A stretch of DNA of 64,000 nt from Chelonoidis abingdonii (GCF_003597395.2 NC_133770.1:293515686-293579685); one strand, 5' to 3'; counted from the first letter of the stretch, positions 9,886-22,858 are shown. The notes: a model not told the origin generated them from the sequence alone. Program-made: numbers and translations.

Positions 9886-9895
9886 AACAACAGTC

Positions 9896-10027
9896 TTTTA
9901 GAGGTTTTTAAGGTCAGGCTTGACAAAGCCCTGGCTGGGATGATTTAGTTGGGAATTGGTCCTGCTTTGAGCAGGGGATTGGACTAGATGACCTCCTGAG
10001 GTCCCTTCCAACCCTGATATTCTATGA
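9896..10027 (+). mobile_element. CR1 3' end right of the DIRS insertion
   Basis: Resumes the CR1 split at 3741: AGAGGTTTTTAAGGTCAGGC, then GAGCAGGGGATTGGACTAGA and the classic ending CAACCCTGATATTCTATGA. It marks the real 3' end of that CR1 copy. Confidence 0.92.
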
Positions 10028-13000
10028 GCTCTGGGGCAAGTGGAAGGGTGGCAGGGATGGCCAAACATGGCCACTTCACACTTGTGTTGGAGTTGAGCCA
10101 GACTCCTCCGTGTTCTCATCTCTGTTCCTCTTTGTTACTTCTCCCAGGCTTGTGGCCAACAGGTGGAGTAGTGAGAGGGGAGGAAGAGAGGTGATCTGGC
10201 AACCTGTAACCCTGATGCCTCGTCCAGTTGCTCAGGACTTTTATTGGGACTAAGTCCCAGGGGCAAACATTAAAATCCCAGGCTGATCTCAGCCAAACTA
10301 TGTGGTATCTATGCAATGTAAAAAAGTAGCACTTTAATGTCCAAGATCTCTTCTTAGCAATATGTTGTGTTCATTTGCCCAATTCCTTCCAGTTCTAAAG
10401 TTACCTTCCCATTCCAGCAGAGGAGAATCTCCTTCATTGACCCAAGAGGATAGAAAGCCCCAGCTTTGCAATCATTACAGCCTGCAGTATCTAGACAAAT
10501 ACACTTTCTTAGGGTAGGGCAGGCAATCGCTGGGCCTCTTCCAGAGTTGGGGGGGGGTTACTGCGCTGCCATAGGGAATTTCACATTCACGTTCTTAGCA
10601 AGTGCAGATTTGGCATGGAAGAATCACAAGCTCTTTTTAATATGGAGCCACAGGTCATAGCTTCTGAGTGCTGCCTTTGTGAGAGACGGAGCAGTGCAGA
10701 ACAAGCTTGCAGTGGGGGTGCTCCCACCTACTTCATAAGCAGAATGAGAAGCCTTTATTATTGCAGCTCAACTCTTCTTTCAAGTACCTAGATGATGGAG
10801 TTCAGAAAAGAAGTCTGCTCCCAGCAGCCTTTTCTGTGATTGGTTCACTATGGCACAAGTGCAATTCATGTAATTAGGCACCAGATGGCAGCTGTTCTCA
10901 TGTTACCATACACAATACCAGGTGCAATTACATAGATTGTACTTACCCAGTGATTAACAACAGTTTCTTCACAGATTTTATTAGTGTTGCAGTTGCACTC
11001 AGTGGAACCCACCCTTTAGTAAAGGCAAGGGAGTATCAAGCTGGTGCATCATTCCCCTGACAGCAAGTCTGTGGGGCTGAACTGCCCCCTTAAGCTGAAG
11101 TTCATGGGGCTGATTTTGCTTTCACATCAGTATAAAGCTGAGGAACTCCTCTGAAATCAGCTCTCAGATTAGCTGGGCCTCAGATGGCTTCCTGAGTCAT
11201 TAGTTGCCTGTGGAAGAACATTTTAAAAAAGGCCTGCAAGAAACAGACACAGAGTGAGACACTCAAGTTCATCCTACTGCTGCTAGCCCTGGACCCCAAA
11301 ATATGCAGCGCGGTGTCTGGAAGGTTCATATAAATGTGGCAATTCTCTCTGCCCCTCTCTTCATAGTCAGACAGGGTGTATGTGTCTGCCTGGGACAGAA
11401 AGGGGGACTCCTGTAACCAGGACATTCCTTGATTCAGTTTTATCAAGAGGGAGTACCAGGATAGGATGGTTTCAAGGACCTGGATATGGACTGAGGTCAC
11501 TTCAGCTCCAGGTGAAGCTGAACAAAGCCAGCTGGCTTCCCAATGAAAGCTCTGTCCATTAGGGAGCTGAGCTTTCATTCCATTGGCAGGGGCTTGGAAA
11601 AGACTCGCTCGTTCCTCAGGGGGGGATTGGAAAGGTTGTAAAGAAGGAGGCTGGAGGATGTAGCTCTGCAGTCTAGCAGGAGTCCAAGAAGTGCCCAGTT
11701 TATACACCCTAGACTAGTCTTCAATATACTGTCTTTGTTTTATCTAGTTGGCTTAGTGGCCCCCAAAAGCTAAGGACTGCATAGTGATTCAGACACCCTT
11801 CCCTTGTGGGATGTTTTTCTGTTGGACGATAGCAATCAGTGTCAATTGCTCTCAGACAAACAGATTTCTTCTCTCTGCTGCTGTCATAGAATGACCACCT
11901 CCATGGTGCCCCCTCAGTGCCTAAGGCTGTGGCCCTGCAAATGATCTCCTGCCTCCATTCCCAGGGGCCGATCACCTGCCCGTATTCTTTCCGAGCATAA
12001 ATAGCCCATTGTGAGATTAATTTATAACCAAAGGTCCCACAACCATAATTCAGATTTCCCCAGCAGAGTCCAAACAGTCACTCTTTCAAGCCTCCATAGT
12101 CCATCAACAAACCAAGTACAACTCCAGCATCTCTCTCTGCACCTACCTGAGTCCTTCTAGCTGGGGTGCTTTCTGCCCTGTTTTCTTGCCAGGCACGGCT
12201 CCAGCTACTGCCTGGAGACCTCAGGGGCTAACCCCTCCATCATTCCTCATCCTTCAGCTCTGTGACTCAGAGCCAGCAGGCATCTCGCTCTGCTGCTGTC
12301 AGCTTTCAGGCCTCTCCCACAATGGCTCTTTGGCCTGGGGAGGTTTGTGGATGACCCGTGCTCCTGTCCCAATAGCCTTTTGGTTTCACCAGCCTATCTG
12401 GCTCTACTGCTCCCTAGGAAACTCTTCCCGCTCCCTCTTTCAGGGGTATCCCCTCCCTGAAACGCTCAAGCCGGCTTAGCTCTCACCAGACTCTGGGTTC
12501 TGAGTTCTCCCTTACCATTGATCTGTCTCCCATTTATATCTCCCAGGACAGCCTCTCCCTCCTCTTTACACTAGATTAGGGGGCACCTGGGCTGATACAG
12601 GAGCACTGGGCCTGATTTCATGTCAGGGGTCCGTTATCCTGTTAAATCCAACATGAGTTACTTGGAGGTTGTATATTGGGGGTGGGGTGGATCTCGACTC
12701 AGCCATACAGAGCAGTCCATTGTCATGGATAGCCTGACCCATGAAGAGTGGTAGGAAAGTTCAGCCAGTCTCATGCTCTCACTTGGTGGTGCTTCCTTAC
12801 TGCTTTACAGCGAGAGTGATGAATCATCTTGTTCCCAGCAGCTGGGAATCTCAGACATCATCTCAGAGCTCTGAGCATGCAGGGGAAATTCCCACAGGCT
12901 AATTAGCTTCCTTCCTGACAGAATATTCCATCACAGCTATGGTGTTCTTTCTGGAGCTGTGTGGCATAGACAATGAGAGGTCCAATCGCTCAGCCTTTGT

Positions 13001-14317
13001 GCATTGCACTGTGTACTCAGTCACATTTCTTCTCTGCTGATGTCCCCAAGAAGTGATTAAACCAACACACCCCCAGCAACGCTGATTCTTTCTCTGAGTT
13101 TCCTAGTGCATTCCTCCTCTTCCACAGCTTCTTTGAAGTCGGGGCTGCTTCATCCTGTGACTTGTACGGGAGGTGCATACTGCTGATGGTGAGCCAACCA
13201 TAAGCATTCCAAAACGGGCTAATCCCAGCGCAAGACTCTTCTCAGTCTCAAAACTTGCCTAGTTTTGATGCAGACATAACTTTGAGCTGAATTGTTTCAG
13301 GAAAGAGAAATTCGGGTGGCATGAAAATGGCCAGAATACTTGGCTTTTGCAGCATGAAAGCGCTCCTGGTTTGAAGGCACTTGGAACAATGGTAGATTCT
13401 GGCCCTTAAAGTGTAGCTATGAGTCAGACTTTTTTACTGTCTCGGTTCTTATACTGTGCTCACTGCAGTAGTAGCTGAGTGTCTCATTCGCCCTGAATAA
13501 CTTGCATTGCCAAATGTGCCCAGTTCAAGTGCCAGCTATAATTTGAGAATCAGAAAATGCCCTTTGTTTGTATAATTGTCGGGGTTCTCACATGACATTT
13601 GCTGTGTTGGTACCTGCACAGCTCCTTTCTATGAACCATGGGTACAAAAATAAATGTTGCCTTTATCCTCTCCACAAGGAGGGCTTCAGGGAAGTCTCCC
13701 CTCCCAAAGCTCTCTGAAACCCATCTTTTGGAGGGGCAAGAAGCATCTGCTGCCCTGCACCCTCCACTAACCGGGCTACATGCGAGTAGAATCCCTGAAT
13801 ACTAGCAGTGAAGATATAGTTTTATTGATAAAGCAGATGATAGGATATGATCCACCTCTTCCCCGCTCTATTGTTTCCCCTTCAGTAAACTGCATCTTAT
13901 AAAATACATAGGGCCAAATTCTACTTTTTGTTGGATTTTACCCTAGAACAGTCATAAACCTATGATCCTAATGCAGTATTATTTTGTGTTCCTGTTTTTC
14001 TCTCAGTCCCCTTGGAAAGATTTGTCCCAATGAATTTGGGGCTGCCCAAACAAATCACTCTATGAGCAGCAGCAATTTGAGAAGAAGGTTCATGGTCACA
14101 GATTCGAAGGCTCCATGCTAAATCACACAGTTCCTTTAACCAGGTACCAGATTGGCCTTCCACACCTATGAAGAATCTACAAAGTTGCTACAGAGCATTA
14201 ACTCGCTGCAACTAGAGACAATCCGGATTCAGATCAGCATTTGCACCAGCTATTCTTCTGGCAATCTTCTTTCTGATATTCTCATACACAGAAGGGCAGG
14301 CTGGAATTTGGCCCGTT
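10028..14317. other. Unique-looking sequence, no gene recognised
   Basis: No ORF with recognisable domains and no confident repeat. Scattered frames of 60-175 codons look like chance. The pyrimidine-rich stretch 12000-12660 could be an old LTR, but I could not find matching ends. Confidence 0.4.
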
Positions 14318-14400
14318 GGCCCTGATTCAGCAAGTTATTGAAACACATGCATAACTTTAAGCATGTGAGTAGTTCCACTGAAGTCAGTGAGGACCATAGA
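14318..14400 (+). repeat. Short amniote interspersed fragment
   Basis: CCCTGATTCAGCAAGTTATT followed by TTAAGCATGTGAGTAG and CACTGAAGTCAGTG resembles a small repeat common in reptile and bird genomes. The family name is not certain. Confidence 0.45.
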
Positions 14401-14695
14401 GAGAAATTATACATGCTTTTATGTGTGCTATTTGTACAGAATCACATTTAATACTAGCAGTCTATTTTATTTTTAAGCAGAATTTAGGGGCTAGTTGAGT
14501 AAAACTTTCATTTCCTGAAACCATGACAGATATTCTTGACTTTTGCAAGAAGTTAATAAAATGCCGATGTATCTTTCGTAATTAAGGCAGTGACAATGCT
14601 TTTGTTTGTAGGAATGTAGTTCAAAGGAAGTCTTCTTGCAGTCTCCAGAAAATTTTCTCTCTAAACCTTTTAGAGGATTTATTTTCTATGCAAGC

Positions 14696-14716
14696 GGGGG
14701 GGGGGGGGAGAGGGGG
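14696..14716 (+). repeat. G-rich run
   Basis: Thirteen consecutive G at 14696-14708 followed by AGAGGGGG. A simple-sequence tract; length may be imprecise in the assembly. Confidence 0.9.
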
Positions 14717-15289
14717 AAGCAGATGTAGCAGATTTACCTACATTGTCTTGCTTTTTGTGATGCAGATCAGCTGAAGATTTAGGAGCTTTTTGTACAGCAC
14801 AAGTGCAGATGAAAATCAGCAAGCTGAGCAAAAACCAGTCTAAATTAGGGCTGCTGTCAAGCCATTCCAAAGGAATGGGCTGTTTAGATTTTCTGTGCTG
14901 TGAGGAAAACTTCCAGAGTTGGGAAGTGTCTTGCACAGAAACACTTCTATCTCTGTGCTTGTTGAATCCTTTCATTCTATCTGATGGGAGAGAGATCTTC
15001 CCTTCTTTCTGTGGTGCTGGCTGGAATTGGGTCACTTGATTTTGGTGTGACTGTGCTGCAAGAAATACTCTTCCATACAGCTGGCCAAAGCTGGCATGAT
15101 CCACAGTTGTGAAACCAATTTCCTTTAAAAAGGGATCCCACTGTATCATCATCCATCATGGAATTTTTCATTCACCTGGCACATAACAGATGCCAATGCT
15201 GACTCAATTTTCTTGGATTAGTTCACATTTTGTTTTAATAATAGTGCTTCTTGGTTCAGTAGCCCCTTTCTGCAGAAGATCTCAAAGTG

Positions 15290-15445
15290 TTTTCATATAT
15301 TAGGGGGAAAATGCCCCCCATCTTCGCCGTGATGTAGGGAAGCATTATTATTACCATTTTATAGGTGGGGAAACTGAGGCTCAGAGTTGCAGTGGCTTGC
15401 CCAAGGTCACCCTGCACACTGAGGAAGGAGATGAAGACCTGCAAT
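15290..15445 (+). mobile_element. MIR-like SINE
   Basis: Contains the conserved CORE-SINE/MIR text: ACCATTTTATAGGTGGGGAA, ACTGAGGCTCAGAG and TTGCCCAAGGTCACC, in plus orientation. The 5' part is diverged. Confidence 0.75.
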
Positions 15446-17320
15446 GGTTAACTAGAGTGCTGTGTAACCACAGGGCAGTATTGACCCACTATGGATGCAC
15501 TGCAGTGTTGCCACTTGAACTAGTGCAATCCCACCCATGCAGTTCCCAGTGATTCAGTTCTGTAATGTAGCTGTCCTCAAACTTTGGCCAGTGGAGTACT
15601 TGGTGGTGGTCTGCAGAAAGCTGGCGGGTCACATACTTCTGGCTCTTCCTTGTTTCCAGCTGCTAAAATGCAGTAAATACTTGTTATCCAGAGAAGCATA
15701 GGGATTTGGGGTGATCAAGAAAGGGACATGGAGAGTCCATGAGGCTCTCTTTCCATTAAGACCCAATCCACACTATAAAGAAGTCGGAGAATCCCCTACT
15801 CTAGGGTGGACAAAGGGAGTAAGAAGATCTGAATAGAACATTGTACAGTGCTTATAAAACATTCAAAAGTGAAATATATCTGCTAATTAATCCTCCCAAC
15901 ACTCCTCTGCAATAGACAAGGAGCCATTTGAGATGTCACCAAGGCAGGGACCATCTTTCTGTTACATGGAAAGTGTCTAGAACAATGGGCTACAGAGAGA
16001 AATAAGAATGTCAGTGGAGCTGCTTATGTATTTTGCAGGTGGTTTGGCTCTTTTTTCATTTCACCAAAAACAAAAAAGCATTTAATAGAGGGTTTCTTTT
16101 CGAAGTGCAGTTCCTATGTAAGAATTGTATCGCAAACTGCAAGACTGGGTCCCAAAACACTTATGCACATGAGTAACACTGAACTCTGGGGACTTCTCAG
16201 AGTTTAAGTGTATAGAGTCAGGGCGTTGGTGGTATCCAGTTGAAAGCATCAGAGCTTTGGGGTAGTGAAATGTCAACGCATGCTCACCTCAGATCTGAAG
16301 GTGGGCCTTTTTCATTGTTGAAGGCATTGACATTTTGAAATTCATTCATTAAGTGAGGCAGAAAAAAGAAATTGAGAAGAAATCTCCCTGCAGCTAGCCT
16401 TGTGCACTTCTCTAAAACTATTCAAATACCTCAGCTATTTAATGGGAATTTCACAGAAATGCAAAAATCCCCCTTATGTTTATTTTTTTTCACATGTATT
16501 AAAAAAGGACACTAAAAGTATCTATCCTCAATTCTGGGCACCCTTTACAAGACCCAAAATTCATAGTACTCAAAACATTACATCAGACTACAACTGATGT
16601 GCTCACGAGCACAATCAATCATGGACCCCAAACCTAATTAGCCTGTACTAAACCCTAGCCAACCCTCATTCCATCTCCTCTCCTGTGTCTTCACTAGGAA
16701 AGACTGATTAACTCAGATTAACTAACTGAAGGTAAAAACCTAGAGAAGACAAGGAAGTTTTCACATATTAGTAAGTCAAGTTAGAGGCAGGAGGAGGGAT
16801 CCCCCCCGAGCAAGGATGCAATGGCCATTTCTTTGCACATGGCACATTCAGTAGGGGAGGAGGAAGTGTTCTGATGCCTCCCTTGAAAATGCTGTGTGGA
16901 AAGAAAGGGCCACTCCATCCTTTCTCTGTCTCCCCTTGCCTCTTTAACTTGCCCCGATAACTCCTCTCAAAATGACCAACCTTCTTGAATTTTGATCACC
17001 AGTACATGGCAATTGATGTAGACTCTTTAAATGCTGCATGCAAAACACCATCCTCTAGCATATTCAAGTTGCTCACTTTCTCAAATCTCCTGGATCCCTT
17101 CCAGTCAAGCTTCTAGGCTGGATATGGCATGCAGACTGTTGGTCTTTCAAAACTCTCAATATGAGTTTTTAGATTCTCAGTATGATTAAGGACAGCAGAA
17201 AGAGAAACCATATTTGTCTGAAAATGTAGGAAGATGTACGAGAAATCTGAGAAACTAAGTGGTTTGGCAAAGGTACAGAGCCAGTCTGGGTCAGAATTGA
17301 GGAACATGGGAGTCTTGGTG
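15446..17320. other. No gene recognised; small MIR-like piece
   Basis: Mostly unique sequence. At about 15935-15990 the text GGCAGGGACCATCTTTCTGT followed by GTGTCTAGAACAATGGG matches the 3' part of a MIR-like amniote SINE. Nothing else is supported. Confidence 0.45.
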
Positions 17321-17325
17321 GACAC

Positions 17326-18421
17326 TGTGATGCTCTGTATCTCAGGGGAACACCCTACACCCCATATTCCTGTTTATAAAATGATTGTGTGGTATCCAAT
17401 GCAAAGTTTGTTATGTTGGATGTTTTCGGAAGGCTCATAATGCACTGAGCATGGTTGTTGTAGTGATCTAGTAACTGTTACAGTAAGGTTATAGGTTATA
17501 CTTTCATGTATACAGTTACAAGGCTGAAAATGTATCCTAATGGCTTAAAGCAAGCCCATGCAAAAACTCTCCAAGAGCAGAGGGGTAGTTCACACCTCGT
17601 CAGGGCATGGAGGGGACAAACCCAGCCCACCCTCACAGGAACAATGGACACTGACTTAGGCAGCAACAAAAGAATATTAGACCCTGGAGGGAGTCACCTC
17701 CTTCCTTTGGGCAGTTTGAGACTGCGATGAGGTAATGCTCACCTGACTCTGAAGGGTGCGGGAGGGGAGCAAAGCCAAGAGGAAAGAAGGGGCATGCTAC
17801 AAGGGAGAGACATTTTGCCATGTGTGCTCTCTCTCTCTTCCACCTACATCTACAGACACCATCAGCACCAAGCAACTGAACCGCTGATCAAAGGGGGAGA
17901 GCCTGGCTGAAGAGCCAGCCTGTGGTGAGAAACATCTACGTTTGTAAGGAAACTGCAAGTGTTAAGATCAGCTTAGAATGCCTTTTGCTTTTCTTTCATT
18001 TGACCAAATCTGACTTATTATGCTTAGATTTTAAGTGATTATAAGTCAATCTTTATAGCTTATCTGTTTGTTTGTTGTACCTGAAGCAGTGCATTTGGTT
18101 TGAAATGTGTCAGACTTCCCTTGGGACAACAAGCCTCATACATATCAATTTCTTTTTTAAATTGATGAATTGCAGCATCCAGTGGGCATAACGGAACACT
18201 GCAAGACAGAGGTTCCTAGGGTTGTTTCTGGGACCGGAGATATTGGCTAGTGTCATTAGCTTGCAAGTAGGTGGGAGCAACTTACATGACAGAGGCTGTG
18301 CGTGAACAGCCCAGGAGTGGGGGTTCTCACAGCAGAGCAGGGTAAGGCTGGCTCCCAGAGTCAAGGATTAAGGTGACCTAGCAGATCACTAGTTCAGGTA
18401 ACACCGGAAGGGAATGTCACG
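17326..18421 (+). mobile_element. Solo LTR of an endogenous retrovirus-like element
   Basis: Starts TGTGATGCTCTGTATCTCAG and ends near GGGAATGTCAC. Flanks are GACAC (17321-17325) and AACAC (18422-18426), a 4-of-5 match to a 5-bp target duplication. No internal coding region lies inside or beside it, so a solo LTR left by recombination is the simplest reading. I know the start and end text as a turtle LTR from memory only. Confidence 0.65.
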
Positions 18422-18439
18422 AACACACTTTCTGAAGCT

Positions 18440-18605
18440 GCCTCCATCTTTGTGTGAAACCTTGGACAAGCCCTGCTCCCCCATTTGTAAATTGACAATA
18501 ATACTGGCCTCCCTCATAGGAGGTTGGAAATTTAATTTGTAAACCCGTTAGTGCTTTGGGTGCTATGGAAGGGCAGAGGATTATCATTTATTAATTGTTT
18601 CACTG
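18440..18605 (+). mobile_element. MIR-like SINE 3' part
   Basis: CCCCCATTTGTAAATTGACA, then AATAATACTGGCCTCCC and TTAGTGCTTTGGGTGCTATG match the tail of amniote MIR-like SINEs with moderate divergence. Confidence 0.65.
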
Positions 18606-21600
18606 ATGGGGAACATCTTAGAATCTAGAGCTGGAAAATTGACAAAGTAGAACTTGCTTGTAGACATCTGGCAGATTACTGAACTAGCAGCTTCTTTTTT
18701 TCTTCATTTCCTGACATGTTCAGAAGATGCTAGCGTGACAATTGCCAAGGGGATTTTTCTGCTGGTGGCAGATTCTGCTGTCACACTTGTTTTTTTGCAG
18801 GAGAAAAGTCTCATTGACTGCTATAGTCCTAGCTTCAACTCCAATGGACATTTCCCTCCAGAAACAGTTTTGTTTCATAAAATGTTAGCAGGCTTTTTGG
18901 GCCACGGGAAAAAGAGCTACTCGCTTGCCTTTGGGATGGGGCTAACAAACTATATAAGCAGCATCCCTAGTTGATTGGTGTTGCTATCAAAATCAGTGTT
19001 TCAGGGATCAGTAAAGTGAATAGGAGTAGGTTGCCTCTGAGTATCAGTTAAATGTGTCTCAGTACCATATATCTGGTTTTGAAGCCATATTTTTTTGGAA
19101 AAGAGAAAAACTTTGCAAAAAACATTCTAACTTTTATTCCCACTCAAGCTCCCCAGAGTCTCTTTAGCAGAGCATTATCCTCCTCCCGTGACCCTTTGAC
19201 ACTGAATATTTTTGGTCTGCAGTCTATAGTAATAGCTGCTAGGATTTCCTTTGTGCACAGGATTTGGTAGGAAATTACAGCTATTCATGCTGCGCAGAAG
19301 AAGATAAAATGCTGTTCTGGGAACACAGATCCATAAAGGTTATTAATCTAGAGAATTATTGCTTTTAGGTTAAAGCCAAAAATCTCTGCTGTAGATGCTG
19401 TTTCTCTTTATTTTAACTTGTCCCTAAAAGCAGTCCTGACAAAACCACCCTTTTTTTGAGTGACTTGAGTATGAGGATGCAGGGTTGAATCAATATGACC
19501 ATTCTGTGTCCCATTTTTAAACAAAAGCAATTCCCTGCAGCTGTGTCCACTACACCACTGCATGATTTTTAAAAGCACCCCATGAAAAAGGTATGTGCAT
19601 ATAGAATAGTTTCCTTCATTACGAGTTGAAATAACTCACTGTTTTCTCTTCTTCACCCCCATAACTAGCTCCGTGGTTTTCCTCCTTCTTCGGACTGTGT
19701 AACAGAATTGCTTGTCCCTATAAGGGCTAGAGGTTTGGGGCTGGGCAACTGGAGTTATGAAGTAGGCACATCTCACTAGGGATCAGTTGATTTCCCCTAT
19801 AAGCCCAGCAGGAAGCTGTGGAGAGAAAGGCATGCTTGGTGAGAGACAACCAAAGGAAGCTGTGGCAGAGACTTTAGAAGAGCTGCTCAGAGTAGGAGTT
19901 ATGTGTCTCTTGGAAGGTCTTTGACTGGGAGAAAGGCTTGCTCTTGAAAGATAGAGGGCTGAAGAGGGATCCTCTTGCACCAGAAAGGAAGCCTTGTGCA
20001 TGGGTGATTTTAGTTTGTACCTAAAGAGAGGCAGTTGATTGACATAAAACTTACTTAGGAACTCCTGAGCTCCTGTCTCAGCTCTGACACTGGCTTATTG
20101 CCTTGCCTTGAGCACAGATGAGGGGTCATATCCTAGCCTTGATCAAATCTTGGGAGCCTCCATAAAACCTGGACAGGATCGCTCAGGTCTAAAGCCCATA
20201 ACCCCATTTTCCTGCCATATGTACAAGTAGGGAACTGGAAGGGACAGAGGTTAAAATGGCTGGAGATCAGATGTAGCTGCGGTCTACAAGACACAGCTGC
20301 CATGCATAAAAAGGAAGAGGAAAGGAGGTTTGTGGTGGAGGGGAAATCCTCATCTAATTTGGACAGGACAGTGACCTGCTCAGCAAACATTCTGGAGACA
20401 GAAGAATGCTGATTTCTGCCTGTTTACATGCTGGAAAGGGACAAATAATTGTTTTGAGTGTTCTTATCCCTGTTGGCAAGGAAAGCCTACCTTTTGGTGG
20501 GATGTTAGCGGATTCTGTGTCTGGATAGGGGAGGGCAGAGTTAGTCAACTTTCCAAAGAGGCATCTAATTTTGGGTGCCCTACTTGTCGCCTTGGGCTGA
20601 TTTTTCAGGACTGCTGAGCACCTGCTGTTTTTATGGTCTTCAGCTGGAGATTTGCGTGATCCACATCTCTGAAATTGTGGCTGGCAGTGTTTGAGTGGGC
20701 ATGCAAAAATGTAGGCACTCGAATTGTGGCCACTTCTGAAATGTTTGACCTTAGCTTCTCTGTCTTACTCTCTATCGGCTCCTTCCTGGGCTGCCTCCCT
20801 TGCAGGGATGTTATCACGTGTAATGTTTGTACAGGGCTTTGAAGGAAGAAAGAACTCAGTTATTAAAAAGAAGCAAAGTTCAAGGATTGCATAAAACTGT
20901 GAGCAGAGATGGTTGAGTGCATTCAGCCCTGCCCATTGCCTGCCTGTCCTGTTCAGGATGTTGGTTTCCTTTAACAGATGGAATGAGATCAAGCAGGTAG
21001 AATAGCTCAGCTATTTGTCTGAGCTGGAAATGAAACACACAAAAATAACTGGTAGAAGGACTAGATGCTTTAATCTCCTGCTGTGGAGTAGATGACAACT
21101 AGCCAGCTTGATACTACTTGATGCTATAGTACTGTCTGTTCCACAGAGATAAAAACATCATACTGATCTTCTATACTCTCCCATAGGCAGTAACTCCTGG
21201 TAAGGAGAGGTACTATGACGGGGGTTATACTGGAGTTCATATTTAGTTCAAAACAGTTAAGAACTGGGGAACCTCAATCAATTTTAAGTGTAGACTAAAA
21301 GGCATCCTTTCTATCCATTTGGGTGCATGGCTGCATGTCTCACACCCAGATAATATCCAGTATAGGCATTTAATTCTTCTCTGTGCTGCAAACAAAATGA
21401 TGCAGAGCTGAGTGATCCTCCATCTGTGGCTGCTGAAACACTTATAGCTCCTAGTACTCATATTGCTATTGTGGTTTTCTTCGTGTCTCTTGGCTCAATA
21501 GGCTATTAAGTGACTCCTCAGCTATTCAAGACTAAGTGCTACTGGTGTAGCTGCTTCTGGTAGCAATGAAACTCAGCAGGCCCTTTGCAGGCCCCTCTGT

Positions 21601-22029
21601 AAACCTGATTGCTTACAGAGACTCTACTCTAGTAGCACATGGGGAATCATGCAGAGTCTGCTGGAGAGCACCTCAGTGCCTGTGCTGCCTGCGGGACATC
21701 CTTGATGCTCAACCAACACTGCAAAGCTTGGTATTGGGGCCCTTTCTGGAAATAAGCCACTGTGGCCCCATAATCATGTGTTCCCTGGTTTCCAGCACTG
21801 GCGCCAAGTGCTGGCCCAGGGTGCTTAGTCAAAGGCAGACCAATTCTGAACCTTCACTTTTGATTCTCTGGCTTGCTTCCTGGGATTTAGGCTTGTATAC
21901 ATCCAAGAGGTTTAAGGTAGAGACCTTGTATGGCTGTAGTGTCACGGACAACTCTAGCTCTTGAGTTATCTCCAAAAAAACCTCTTATAACAGTGTCCCC
22001 CACCACACACACACAATAGCAAGAGGCTA
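18606..22029. other. No gene or clear repeat recognised
   Basis: About 3.4 kb of unique-looking sequence. The open frames (for example 18654-18974 and 21566-21964) show no domain and no coding signature. Confidence 0.4.
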
Positions 22030-22858
22030 ACAATGATTTCAAATTGGACAAATGGTCTGAGGTAAACCGGATGAAGTTCAAGAAAGACAAATGCAAAGTG
22101 TTCCACTTAGGAAGGAACAATCAGTTTCACACATACAGAATGGGAAGATACTGTCTAGGAAGGAGTATGGCAGAAAGAGATCTAGGGGTCATAGTGGACC
22201 ACAAGCTAAATAAGAGTCAACAGTGTGATACTGTTGCAAAAAAAGCAAAAATGATTCTGGGATGCATTAACAGGTGTGTTGTAAACAAGACACGAGAAGT
22301 CATTCTTCCGCTCTACTCTGGGCTGGTTAGGTCTCAACTGGAGTATTGTGTCCAGTTCTGGGCACCGCATTTCAAGAAAGATGTGGAGAAATTGGAGAGG
22401 GTCCAGAGAAGAGCAACAAGAATGATTAAAGGTCTTGAGAACATGACCTACGAAGGAAGGCTGAAAGAATTGGGTTTATTTAGTTTGGAAAAGAGAAGAC
22501 TGAGAGGGGACAAGATAGCAGTTTTCAGGTATCTAAAAGGGTGTCGTGAGGAGGAGGGAGAAAACTTGTTCACCTTAGCCTCTAATGATAGAACAAGAAG
22601 CAATGGGCTTAAACTGCAGCAAGGGAGATTTAGGTTGGACATTAGGAAAAAGTTCCTAACTGTCAGGGTAGTTAAACACTGGAATAAATTGCCTAGGGAA
22701 GTTGTGGAATCTCCATCTCTGGAGATATTTAAGAGTAGGTTAGATAAATGTCTATCAGGGATGGTCTAGACAGTATTTGGTCCTGCCATGAGGGCAGGGG
22801 ACTGGACTCGATGACCTCTTGAGGTCCCTTCCCATCCTAGAGTCTATGAATCTATAAT
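22030..22858 (+). mobile_element. CR1 LINE, 5'-truncated, relatively young
   Basis: Begins inside the RT gene and ends with the CR1 3' tail: CATGAGGGCAGGGGACTGGA, GATGACCTCTTGAGGTCCC, and the terminal near-repeat TCTATGAATCTATAATTC. 5' truncation is normal for CR1. The intact frame suggests recent insertion compared with the other copies here. Confidence 0.93.
22044..22769 (+). pseudogene. CR1 ORF2 C-terminal fragment, 241 codons open
   Basis: The frame encodes the thumb and C-terminal part of the CR1 polyprotein: MKFKKDKCKVFHLGRNN, ERDLGVIVDHKL, YCVQFWAPHFKKD, then LERVQRRATRMIKGL and the C-terminal FRLDIRKKFLTVRVVKHWN. The catalytic YADD box and the endonuclease lie upstream and are missing through truncation. 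The stop at 22767-22769 is followed directly by the CR1 3' UTR. No internal stop or frameshift is seen, which sets it apart from every other CR1 in the window. The apparent ATG is incidental. Confidence 0.9.

Larger units (their letters stand above)
3742..9895 (+). mobile_element. DIRS-type tyrosine-recombinase retrotransposon, near full length
   Basis: DIRS elements copy through RNA but integrate with a tyrosine recombinase instead of a DDE integrase. All parts are visible in order: left inverted terminal repeat, gag-like ORF (from 4125), RT/RNase H ORF (6693-8507), an overlapping recombinase ORF (to 9554), an internal complementary region (9575-9672) and a right inverted terminal repeat. 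The element splits a CR1 tail: CR1 stops at 3741 and resumes at about 9897. No target duplication is seen, as expected for DIRS. Boundaries are good to about 5 bases because the element end and the CR1 text share T/C-rich letters. Gag and the recombinase are broken, so the copy is non-autonomous. Confidence 0.93.

Noticed and set aside
11180..11707. 175-codon minus-strand frame
   Set aside because: No recognisable domain, no splice or codon signal; chance frame in unique sequence.
12000..12660. Possible decayed LTR
   Set aside because: Pyrimidine-rich character is suggestive, but no matched ends, polyadenylation signal or target duplication could be found.
14679..15152. 157-codon minus-strand frame
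   Set aside because: Its end runs through the G-rich tract as poly-Pro and the rest has no known motif.
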